This document shows, piece by piece, positions 33,201 to 40,366 of a stretch of 47,673 bases of DNA (the stretch's first letter is position 1; every line of letters begins with the position of its first letter). Made by a program: the position numbers and the translations under genes. The notes under the pieces were generated by a model. That model did not search any database and was not told the DNA's origin. It saw nothing but the letters and a program-made list of their open reading frames with translations. Source of the DNA: Kiritimatiellia bacterium (lineage in GTDB: Bacteria; Verrucomicrobiota; Kiritimatiellia; RFP12; JAAYLN01); assembly GCA_017509565.1 (NCBI GenBank), contig JAFWPM010000221.1:1-47673 (forward strand), in the 5' to 3' direction.

Positions 33201-35270
33201 TTAAAGATCGTCCTTGCTTTGTTTTCTGCGGAGTCCGGCGATGTCTGCCAAGGCACCAACAATAATGCGGAGGGCTGTCTTCAAGCAGTATCGAAGCGTC
33301 TGGGATTCCAATATCCACTTTTCCTGCTTCACACACCTTGACCAGTATTTTCTGGCGTTATTTTTCCAATATTCAACTTCCTGCCGGATGGAAAGCTGGC
33401 GGTTTTGCTCTAAAAGACTAAGTGTCGCTTCGGATACAACCATTGATTGATAAAAGGAATCGTTCGAAAGGCACCTTTTTAGCATGTTCTCTTCGCCTCT
33501 TGTCGTTTCGGCCCATTTCCAGAAATTGGCGAACTGAATATCATTTCCATCTTCTTTCACATTCGACTTGAACAGGGCGACTTCCTGCGATCCTGGGACA
33601 TAGACTAGCCGCATGGCTCTTGAGATTTGAACGACCGGAATGCCCGCCAGCAACTCAAAACCCTTAAGCCATAAATCATCGGCGTAGAGACAAGTTTTCT
33701 TTATCATCTCCTCATTGAAGGCCTCTTTAGGCAAAAGACCAGGTGGGAACAGCGTTCCGCTGCCAGTCCCCGCCAGCAGCAACAGAGAGGGTTGAAGTAT
33801 CAAGGCATTCTGCGACTTAATCCAAAATTCGTAAGAATGCGGTTCTCCAGAGGGACGCATTGTCATGAGATTGGCCCTGGCCGTAGATATCGCATATGGA
33901 AACGCCATATATGATTGGATCAGCCGCTCCACTAGATATCTGGGATAAAGGAGGTCGTCATCGAATGTCATGACGATTGAATTTGGGAATTCCTGCAAAG
34001 CGTAAAAATACTTTTTGTGCGGCTTGAGATCGCTATCGCACCAGCGCAATTCAACATCTCCCGCCTTGACGATTTCCATTAGGTCTTCCGGCAGGCTTGC
34101 TTCACGATCGGGAAATTGCCCCTTTGCGAGCCATATTATTATCCTGTCAGGTTTTCTCGTCTGCGCAAGTAGCGTTTTGATGGATTGGGCAACGCTGCAA
34201 ATCCTGCCCGGCCAGGAAGTCAAGGATGCTACGACAGGAAGAGCTAATCGTCTCGCATATTCTTTGGCATCATTGTTCCGAATAGCCATAAACGCGCAAT
34301 ACGAGGCATCATTCCTAAAAGTTTCAGGACTGACATCATCGAAATCCTCGCCGGTGAAGATATTTTGGATTGCACCATAAAAATCAACCGCTTCATTACT
34401 GCTCAAATCGGCCACATAGTGTGTCAGGCTGAAATAACAGTTGTCAAAGACGAAGCATTGCAGCGATTTGCGAATCTCTTCATAGTACGGAAGCCTCTTG
34501 ATTTGACGGATGGTACTCTCAACGGCGACAATCACATTCCTGAGATTCTTCGACTTGGTGGAGGTAATCGAGCCGCTTTCGCCGATGCGATATGTGACGA
34601 ATGAGTCGGGCATCAAGGCAATCTTTGACGCCATGGCCACCGAAACTGCGGCGAAAGTTATGTCGTTGGTGGACGATATTTCTTCGAAGCGCAGATCGTT
34701 TTCCACTAAGAAGGCGCGTCGATACAGCTTGTTCCAGGGAGTCGGGTTTACTATGCTTAAAATTCTGTCCGGGCAATCATGCCACGAAAAAACGTCCGTT
34801 TGAGGCGTGAGGTATCCTGTATTTAAGCCAAGCGGTTTTGTGCAATTCCCATCCGGAGATAGTCTGCAAAATTTAAAGGCGACGATATCCGCCCCTGTTT
34901 CCAGGATTTTTTCAATGCTTTTGGAAATCATTTCCGAGTCAAAGAGGTCGTCCGCATCAAGGAAGATGACATATTCGCCTTTGGCTTCACGAAGACCCAT
35001 GTTTCGGGCCGCTCCGGCACCGCGATTCGCCGACTTGAATACTCGTATCCTGGGGTCTTTTTGCTTGCGACTCTCAAGCTTCGATGCTGAAGAGTCGGTC
35101 GAGCCGTCATCGACGGCAACGATGTCTAGATTGCCATAGGATTGAGAACAAATGCTGTCAAATGCCGCATCCAGGAACCGCTCCGCATTGTGAACCGGCA
35201 CAATTATGGAAACCAGTGGAGACGAGTGGATGTTGTTTATGTCCGACTGCGCTTGTGAAATGTTTTTCAT
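33201..35270 (-). CDS. Two-domain glycosyltransferase (GT2 plus a second GT-A-like domain)
   Basis: The 689-residue protein starts with a GT2 domain (residues 18-250) with VSIIVPVHNAERFL, the nucleotide-binding VDDGSTDSS (54-60) and the metal-binding LDADDLF (105-108). A second GT-A-like domain (about 344-560) begins ASLTSWPGRI and has the acidic triplet TFDDDLLYP (437-439). The C-terminal 100 residues are helical and charged. Such enzymes usually build capsule, O-antigen or glycoprotein glycans in the cytoplasm. It is the only clear minus-strand gene in the window, its codons are less GC-biased than the neighbours', and the start has no good ribosome-binding site. These signs fit horizontal acquisition. 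Confidence 0.85.
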   Translation of the reverse strand: MKNISQAQSDINNIHSSPLVSIIVPVHNAERFLDAAFDSICSQSYGNLDIVAVDDGSTDSSASKLESRKQKDPRIRVFKSANRGAGAARNMGLREAKGEYVIFLDADDLFDSEMISKSIEKILETGADIVAFKFCRLSPDGNCTKPLGLNTGYLTPQTDVFSWHDCPDRILSIVNPTPWNKLYRRAFLVENDLRFEEISSTNDITFAAVSVAMASKIALMPDSFVTYRIGESGSITSTKSKNLRNVIVAVESTIRQIKRLPYYEEIRKSLQCFVFDNCYFSLTHYVADLSSNEAVDFYGAIQNIFTGEDFDDVSPETFRNDASYCAFMAIRNNDAKEYARRLALPVVASLTSWPGRICSVAQSIKTLLAQTRKPDRIIIWLAKGQFPDREASLPEDLMEIVKAGDVELRWCDSDLKPHKKYFYALQEFPNSIVMTFDDDLLYPRYLVERLIQSYMAFPYAISTARANLMTMRPSGEPHSYEFWIKSQNALILQPSLLLLAGTGSGTLFPPGLLPKEAFNEEMIKKTCLYADDLWLKGFELLAGIPVVQISRAMRLVYVPGSQEVALFKSNVKEDGNDIQFANFWKWAETTRGEENMLKRCLSNDSFYQSMVVSEATLSLLEQNRQLSIRQEVEYWKNNARKYWSRCVKQEKWILESQTLRYCLKTALRIIVGALADIAGLRRKQSKDDL

Positions 35271-35554
35271 GCCAGGGAAGCGGGTTCTTCGCCAAATTGT
35301 GTGGGTGAGATGAAAAAGAAGAGTTCATGTGAGATAATGTGAGCGAAGGTGGAATCTCACATTGACGGGAAAGAGGCTATCACATACTTGCCTGAAAGTC
35401 AATTTCCGCAATACGATTGTGCGTGTAATGGAGTAGCGAACCTTTCGGGATGCCGAATGACATCCCGCCCGCACAATTCGGAGACGAACCTTTCCCCTGA
35501 CACAAGGTGGTGCAACGCGCCTGCGCCCGCCTTATATCGCTTCAGTCCGTTTTT
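35271..35554. other. Divergent intergenic region between the two glycosyltransferase genes
   Basis: No gene is supported here. It must hold the promoters of both flanking genes. I see the inverted repeat at 35327-35362 and the extended -10 at 35555-35563. A copy of GGTGAGATG near 35304-35312 may be a third half-site. The rest shows nothing recognisable. Confidence 0.5.
35327..35362. promoter_or_regulatory. 9-bp inverted repeat, possible operator
   Basis: ATGTGAGAT (35327-35335) and ATCTCACAT (35354-35362) are exact reverse complements separated by 18 bp, between two divergent genes. A related GGTGAGATG lies upstream at about 35304. The spacing fits a dimeric regulator or a stem-loop. Confidence 0.4.
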
Positions 35555-35563
35555 TGGTATCAT
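35555..35563 (+). promoter_or_regulatory. Extended -10 promoter for the GT8-GT2 gene
   Basis: TGG-TATCAT precedes the ATG at 35590 by 26 nt. The -35 region is weak. Confidence 0.45.
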
Positions 35564-35589
35564 ATTATATGATTGACAAAGGAACGCCC

Positions 35590-37872
35590 ATGATAGATCT
35601 CGCAAGACCCGACATAACGCCCCCTTTCGCTGGGCCGAGCACTCCTATCGCCATTTCCACCGATGAGAACTATCTGCCATACACGAAGGTGCTCATCTCC
35701 TCCATCGCAGCATCGTCGAAAGGCAAAATCGACCTGATGGTGCTGCATTGCGGGATTTCAGAGGACAAGACCAGTTCGCTAATCGATTGGGCGAGCCGCA
35801 AGATCGGGTCCAGGTTCTCCGTCCGGTTCATCGATATCCCAAGGACAGAGCATTCCCATGTGTTTGAGAATTTTACGCAAACGGGGCATCTCACTTGTGC
35901 GTCATTGTATCGGCTGCTCTTGCCGGAGATTCTCGTTCAATACGACAAGATCGTGTATCTGGATGTGGACATTGCCGTGCTGTGTGACATCGCCGAACTT
36001 TATGCAATCGACATCGGCGACAATCTCCTTGGCGGAGTGGAAGACTGCGGCATTTATTTGAATGTCCGGCGTATAACCGAATACGCGGAATGGCTTCGTG
36101 CGAAGGGAATCGAAGATTATACCCGATATATAAACTCCGGCGTCCTGCTGATGAATCTCGCGGAATTCCGGAAGGCCGCGATGCTCGGGACAATGGTCAA
36201 CCTCGCGTGCGAATCGAAATGGCTCGTGGATCAAGACGCGTTTAACATCGCCTGCAAGGGACGGATAAAACTCATTGATCCAACCTGGAACATCCAGATA
36301 TACGGCGAAGGAATGCGCCGTCAACGGAAGTTCCTGCGTGAGGCGTCTCCACGCATCATCCATTATGCGGGGGGTGCGTCAAAGCCATGGAACAAGCCTG
36401 AGGTTCAATATTCCGATGTCTGGTGGAGAAATGCCGGAGAAGACCGGGTATCATTGTGGAGAAGGGCTTTTGGCGTAGAGCCGCTGCCCGAGGCGGGTGC
36501 CGAAAGCGGCGGCGGCAGCATCCGCGTGACGGTGGTGATGCCTATCTACAATGCCGCAGAATATCTTGAGGAGGCGCTTCTTTCCTTTGAAGCGCAGACG
36601 TTGACGGATTTCGAGGTGATTTGCGTGGATGACGGCTCGACGGACAATTCGCCCGCGATTTGCAGGGCTTTCGTCGAGCGCGACCCTCGTTTCCGTCTAT
36701 TGACGCAGACAAACTCCGGCGCGGCGGCGGCCCGGAACAGAGGCGCGGCGGCGGCCAAGGGCGAATGGCTTTTTTTCGCCGATTCCGACGACTTCTGCCG
36801 CCCGGACATGCTCGAAGGAATGGTTGCCGCCGGCGAAGCCCATGGTAGCGATATGGTGGTGGCCCAATGCTTCCTCTGCTACACCGATGTTGACTATCGC
36901 ATCATCGAGCATCGTATTCCAAAGACGTTTTTGAAAGCCGCCCAACCTGTGAAACGCGAAGATGGGCTAGTTTTCCTGCCGCACGCTTGTTTTGCCGCAT
37001 GGGACAAGCTCTTCCGACGAAAATTCGTAGTGGAAAACGGTCTCGAATTCCACAATACGCCTGCGGTGGATGATGCCTTCTTCGTTTTTTCCGCCATGGC
37101 GCTTGCCCGAAGCACAACGTATCTTGAGAAGTCCTACTACTACTATCGCTCAGGACTCTCGACGAGTCAAATCGGCTTGGCTGACAGGCATCCCACGGGA
37201 TTCCTCGAAGCTCTGATGCAAGTAAAGGACGTCCTCGAAAAAATAGGTGCCGATAAGAATACGAAAACGAAATTTTTCATAGTAGCTGTCAAGGCCTGTT
37301 TTAATGTGCTTCTTCTTCGGAAAAACGGCGAATCGGCTTTGAAAACATATGAAGCAATACGGGATGGAGGATTAGAGGCACTTGGCTTCGTTGGAATCGA
37401 TCCTGAAATGGTTGATTTGGGTATGTATCGCGAAGCTTATGACCTCACCATGGCAGGAGCCGACATGCAGGCTGTTATATCGAGGTTTGTCAGGCGGAAA
37501 GACATCTCTCTAACTGCCAATATGGCAAGGAAAGACGAAATAATCGCAGAACGCGATGCAAAGGTGGCAAAGCGCGATGCCTGGCTCGCAGAGGCCAAGG
37601 AGAAGCTGGCGAAACGCGATGCCACAATTGCCGAGAAACGCGGTTTTATCGAAAGACAAAAGGAAAAAATCGCCAAACGCGATGCAAAGCTCGCAGAATT
37701 CAGGGAAGGTCTGGCTAAGCGCGATGCGACAATTGAAAAACTCAGGAAAAATCTTGGCAAGTGCAGGAAAGAACTTGATGCGATTCACGCTTCTCGATTC
37801 TACCGAATGGCGCAAGCTCTTGGCGGGGTGCTAGATTTTGTGCGTGGAAGGAAACGTCTTGCCAGAGGATAG
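35590..37872 (+). CDS. GT8-GT2 fusion glycosyltransferase with a KRDA-repeat coiled-coil tail
   Basis: The 760-residue protein starts at 35590 with AAAGGA upstream, preferred over 35554 or 35569, which lie on or next to the -10. Residues 18-290 form a GT8 domain with the DxD motif YLDVDIAVL (125-127) and IHYAGGASKPW near its end. Residues about 312-530 form a GT2 domain with VVMPIYNAAEYL, VDDGSTDNS (347-354) and FADSDDF (398-401). The tail (about 647-734) is a highly charged coiled coil with repeated (A/L)AKRDA units and ends in SRFYRMAQALGG. Two fused glycosyltransferases suggest sequential addition of two sugars to a surface glycan. Codon use is less GC-biased than in the flanking surface-protein genes. 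Confidence 0.88.
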   Translation: MIDLARPDITPPFAGPSTPIAISTDENYLPYTKVLISSIAASSKGKIDLMVLHCGISEDKTSSLIDWASRKIGSRFSVRFIDIPRTEHSHVFENFTQTGHLTCASLYRLLLPEILVQYDKIVYLDVDIAVLCDIAELYAIDIGDNLLGGVEDCGIYLNVRRITEYAEWLRAKGIEDYTRYINSGVLLMNLAEFRKAAMLGTMVNLACESKWLVDQDAFNIACKGRIKLIDPTWNIQIYGEGMRRQRKFLREASPRIIHYAGGASKPWNKPEVQYSDVWWRNAGEDRVSLWRRAFGVEPLPEAGAESGGGSIRVTVVMPIYNAAEYLEEALLSFEAQTLTDFEVICVDDGSTDNSPAICRAFVERDPRFRLLTQTNSGAAAARNRGAAAAKGEWLFFADSDDFCRPDMLEGMVAAGEAHGSDMVVAQCFLCYTDVDYRIIEHRIPKTFLKAAQPVKREDGLVFLPHACFAAWDKLFRRKFVVENGLEFHNTPAVDDAFFVFSAMALARSTTYLEKSYYYYRSGLSTSQIGLADRHPTGFLEALMQVKDVLEKIGADKNTKTKFFIVAVKACFNVLLLRKNGESALKTYEAIRDGGLEALGFVGIDPEMVDLGMYREAYDLTMAGADMQAVISRFVRRKDISLTANMARKDEIIAERDAKVAKRDAWLAEAKEKLAKRDATIAEKRGFIERQKEKIAKRDAKLAEFREGLAKRDATIEKLRKNLGKCRKELDAIHASRFYRMAQALGGVLDFVRGRKRLARG

Positions 37873-37936
37873 AGACTCGGGTCCAGGGGCCGATTTTCTG
37901 GAAATCAACGATCCCTTACATCCTGGGGAGGTCGGA

Positions 37937-38044
37937 AGGAAACTACAAGCCAAGGCAGGCAAGGTGAAATACAGGAACAAGTCGGCCGTCAAGAACCTCG
38001 TCGCCACCGGCAAGACCGTCAAGCTCTACGCCATGTGGAAATAG
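37937..38044 (+). pseudogene. 3' remnant of an InlB-repeat-tailed gene
   Basis: Only the last 30 codons or so of a B-repeat tail remain (AGKVKYRNKSAVKNLV to KLYAMWK, then TAG). They match the end of the serpin gene at 39966 at nearly every position. The sequence before it does not match, so the body of the gene is lost. Confidence 0.85.
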
Positions 38045-38118
38045 CCTTGGCGGATATGGTAGAATATAGTGCATGGAGCGACATTTCAACATAGCGGGGC
38101 CATGCGTCCCTGGCGAGC
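37958..38118 (+). repeat. 161-bp direct repeat, copy 1 (InlB tail plus ATPase head)
   Basis: It matches 39880-40040 without gaps at a constant offset of 1,922 bp, about 93% identical by eye. The block 38048-38101 (54 bp) is identical. It spans the end of a B-repeat tail, the short gap with the promoter, and the first codons of an ATPase-like gene. Confidence 0.92.
38057..38065 (+). promoter_or_regulatory. Extended -10 just before the ATPase remnant (copy 1)
   Basis: TGG-TAGAAT ends 7 nt before the ATG at 38073, so transcription would begin at or next to the start codon (leaderless). It may now supply transcription to the serpin gene. Confidence 0.5.
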
Positions 38119-38189
38119 CCCGGGACGAAAAGCCCTACGGCCGCGACGTAGCCTTCGACGGCAGGACGCTGCACGTCGTCGGCCTGTGA
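38073..38189 (+). pseudogene. Internally deleted AAA-ATPase-like gene (38 codons left)
   Basis: It reads MERHFNIAGPCVPG, the conserved N-terminus of the AAA-ATPase/PD-(D/E)XK-like family (PF09820 type as I recall), and jumps in-frame to a tail ending DGRTLHVVGL, which resembles the C-terminus of the same family, then TGA. The ATPase core with its Walker motifs is gone. The mini-ORF is intact and lies directly upstream of the serpin gene, so it could still be translated as a leader. Confidence 0.7.
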
Positions 38190-38220
38190 CCAAGGATTTG
38201 TTTTGAACGGATGCCACCAA

Positions 38221-39966
38221 ATGACGATGAAGCGAGGCAAAACCTCTTTAACTTTTTTTGCGCTTGCCCTTGTTTTCGCCGCAAGCGCGTTGGCCGACAC
38301 GGAGATCGGGAACGTCAGCCCCGCGCCGTGGCGGCAGGCCGACTTCGCCGCCGACCTCTATCGCAATGCCGCCGCCTCGGCGGGCGCGGATTCCAACGTC
38401 ATTCTCTCCCCCTGGGGGGTGGCTTCGCTCTTTGGAATGCTCCAGACTGGCGCGCGCGGGGACACCGCGCGGGAAATCGCCGCCACTCTTCGGCTTGGCA
38501 CCGGTGATTCCTCTCCGGACGAAACGGCCGAAACGTTTCGCAAGGCGCGCTCCGCCATCACCGCCGCCGCAGGGAAGGACGTCGCGCTGGAACTCTCGGA
38601 CTCCCTTTGGCTTGCTCCAGGTTTTGCCCCACAAAAGGACTTCCTCGACATCGTGCGCGACGCCTTTTGCGCAGAGGCCCGTACCACCACGATGGGGGAA
38701 ACGGGGCGCAGGGCAATCAACGGCTTCGTTGCGGAAAAGACGCACGGGCGCATCCCGAATTTGCTCGCACCGGCCTCCCTTGACGACCCGTTGTTGCGCA
38801 TGGTGGCCGTGGATACGATATATCTCAAGGCTAAATGGAACACGCCATTCGATGCCGCAATGACGGATTCGGGAACATTTCGCGCGCCGTCCGGCGCCGT
38901 CCGTGTTCCGTTTATGCGCGACACGCGGGATGCCGAGATTCTTGATACGCCGGAATGCGCCGCTTTGCGGTTGCCATACCGCGGCCGGGCCGTGGAGATG
39001 CTGGTCATCCTGCCGTCCCCATCCAACACCCTTGCGGATGTGGAGTCGCAGCTTGGCACCGCGTTCCTTGAACTGCTGGATTCGTCCCCGTGGAGCGGGA
39101 CCGTCTCCATCAAGCTTCCGAAGTTCAATTTCGACTCCACGCACAATCTCAGGCCCATGCTTTCGTCAATGGGGATGGCATCGGCATTTTCCGCCACGGA
39201 TGCCGACTTTTCCGGCATCGCCCCGGATATTTACATATCGCAGGCGCTTCAGAAGGCCAATGTGACCGTTGACGAGGAAGGGACCGAGGCCTCCGCCGCA
39301 ACCGCCGCAATAGTCTGCGCCTCCGCCATGTGGCCATTGCCCAAGCCGAGGGCGTTCGTCGCCGACAGGCCTTTCCTTTTCCTAATCCGCGAAACAGGCA
39401 GCGGCATCGTCCTCTTCATCGGGCGTGTAACCAAGCCCGAATGCGCCGGCGGGCAGGTTTTGCCGTATAAGGTCAAGTTCAACGCCAACGGCGGTAAGCT
39501 GCCCAAGGGCAAGAAGATGGCGGCGCAGACGATAGTTTACGGCAAGGCCGCAAAACTGCGCAAGAACGTCTTCACGCGCAGCGGCTACGTCTTCGCCGGC
39601 TGGGCGACGAGCAAGGCCAATGCCAAGAAGGGCGTGATCGCCTACGTGAATGCGCAGAAGGTGAAGAACCTTCGCGCTGACGGCAAGACGACTACGCTCT
39701 ACGCGGTCTGGGCCAAGCCGAAATACAAGGTCGCCTTCTACGCGAACGGCGGCAAGGGGAAGACTGTCGTGCAGACGCTTAAATACGGCAAGGCCGCGAA
39801 GCTCGCGAAGTGCAAGTTCAAGGCACCGAAGGGGAAGAAGTTCGCGGGCTGGGCCACAAGCAAGGCAAAGGCCAGGGCCGGCAAGGTGAAATACAGGAAC
39901 AAGGCGGCCGTCAAGAACCTCATCACCACGGGCAAGACAGTCAAGCTCTACGCCGTCTGGAAATAG
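38221..39966 (+). CDS. Secreted serpin with a C-terminal InlB B-repeat tail
   Basis: The 581-residue product begins MTMKRGKTSLTFFALALVFAASALA, a signal peptide. ATG 38227 is an equally possible start, and no strong ribosome-binding site is visible. Residues about 38-410 are a complete serpin: NVILSPWGVASLFGMLQTGARG, VDTIYLKAKWNTPFD, KLPKFNFDSTHNL, and VADRPFLFLIRETGSGIVLFIGRV. The hinge EEGTEASAATA (about 352-362) has the small residues typical of inhibitory serpins, so it should trap serine or cysteine proteases. The reactive bond lies within CASAM, suggesting elastase- or chymotrypsin-like targets. Residues about 417-581 hold two List_Bact/InlB B-repeat units ending KLYAVWK. The tail is shared with the protein at 40367, which suggests a common surface-attachment module. 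Confidence 0.92.
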   Translation: MTMKRGKTSLTFFALALVFAASALADTEIGNVSPAPWRQADFAADLYRNAAASAGADSNVILSPWGVASLFGMLQTGARGDTAREIAATLRLGTGDSSPDETAETFRKARSAITAAAGKDVALELSDSLWLAPGFAPQKDFLDIVRDAFCAEARTTTMGETGRRAINGFVAEKTHGRIPNLLAPASLDDPLLRMVAVDTIYLKAKWNTPFDAAMTDSGTFRAPSGAVRVPFMRDTRDAEILDTPECAALRLPYRGRAVEMLVILPSPSNTLADVESQLGTAFLELLDSSPWSGTVSIKLPKFNFDSTHNLRPMLSSMGMASAFSATDADFSGIAPDIYISQALQKANVTVDEEGTEASAATAAIVCASAMWPLPKPRAFVADRPFLFLIRETGSGIVLFIGRVTKPECAGGQVLPYKVKFNANGGKLPKGKKMAAQTIVYGKAAKLRKNVFTRSGYVFAGWATSKANAKKGVIAYVNAQKVKNLRADGKTTTLYAVWAKPKYKVAFYANGGKGKTVVQTLKYGKAAKLAKCKFKAPKGKKFAGWATSKAKARAGKVKYRNKAAVKNLITTGKTVKLYAVWK

Positions 39967-40040
39967 CAGTGGCGGATATGGTAGAATATAGTGCATGGAG
40001 CGACATTTCAACATAGCGGGGCCGTGCGTCCCTGGCAAGC
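39880..40040 (+). repeat. 161-bp direct repeat, copy 2 (InlB tail plus ATPase head)
   Basis: Partner of 37958-38118. Together the two copies flank the serpin gene. Copy 2 begins inside the serpin's own tail and runs through the extended -10 into the ATPase-like head. Confidence 0.92.
39979..39987 (+). promoter_or_regulatory. Extended -10 just before the ATPase remnant (copy 2)
   Basis: TGG-TAGAAT at the same position relative to the ATG (39995) as in copy 1. It may drive the BspA-like gene at 40367, unless the hairpin at 40166-40221 stops it. Confidence 0.5.
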
Positions 40041-40126
40041 ACTACATGGTGCCGGCGCTGGAGCGCCTGCCAGAGGTGGCGCGGCTCATCGACCGCGAGC
40101 AGTCGTTCGCGATCCACGCGGCGTGC
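39995..40126 (+). pseudogene. 5' remnant of an AAA-ATPase-like gene
   Basis: It encodes MERHFNIAGPCVPGKHYMVP, then LERLPEVARLIDREQSFAIHAA. This is the family's N-terminus and stops just where the Walker A motif (RQSGKTT-like) should follow. The following sequence is unrelated, although the frame happens to stay open into the BspA-like gene. I regard that as chance. Confidence 0.75.
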
Positions 40127-40165
40127 GATTCCAGCCCACCTCGCGGCACTCAAAACCAAGAGACG

Positions 40166-40221
40166 AAAAGGACGGAAGCGACGTCAAGGGACATTCCCTT
40201 GGCGTCGCTTCCGTTCCTTTT
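40166..40221 (+). terminator. Long near-perfect hairpin
   Basis: The arms 40166-40191 and 40195-40221 pair over about 26 positions (AAAAGGACGGAAGCGACG on the left), with one bulge and one mismatch, and have A-rich and T-rich ends. This could be a bidirectional terminator between the ATPase remnant and the BspA-like gene. Confidence 0.65.
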
Positions 40222-40366
40222 CGCATCCGTCCCATTTCGCCACTCTCTCATCTCGCGTCTCATGTCCCGGGGTCGCATTCCGGGCGCGAGACGTTGGACG
40301 CGAGACGCGGAAAAGCCAGCCACCAACCACTTAACCACCCACCCACCAACCAAAAGAAAGCAACCA

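Noticed and set aside
35327-35362. Invertible promoter switch
   Set aside because: The repeat arms are only 9 bp and 18 bp apart, and no recombinase gene lies in the window.
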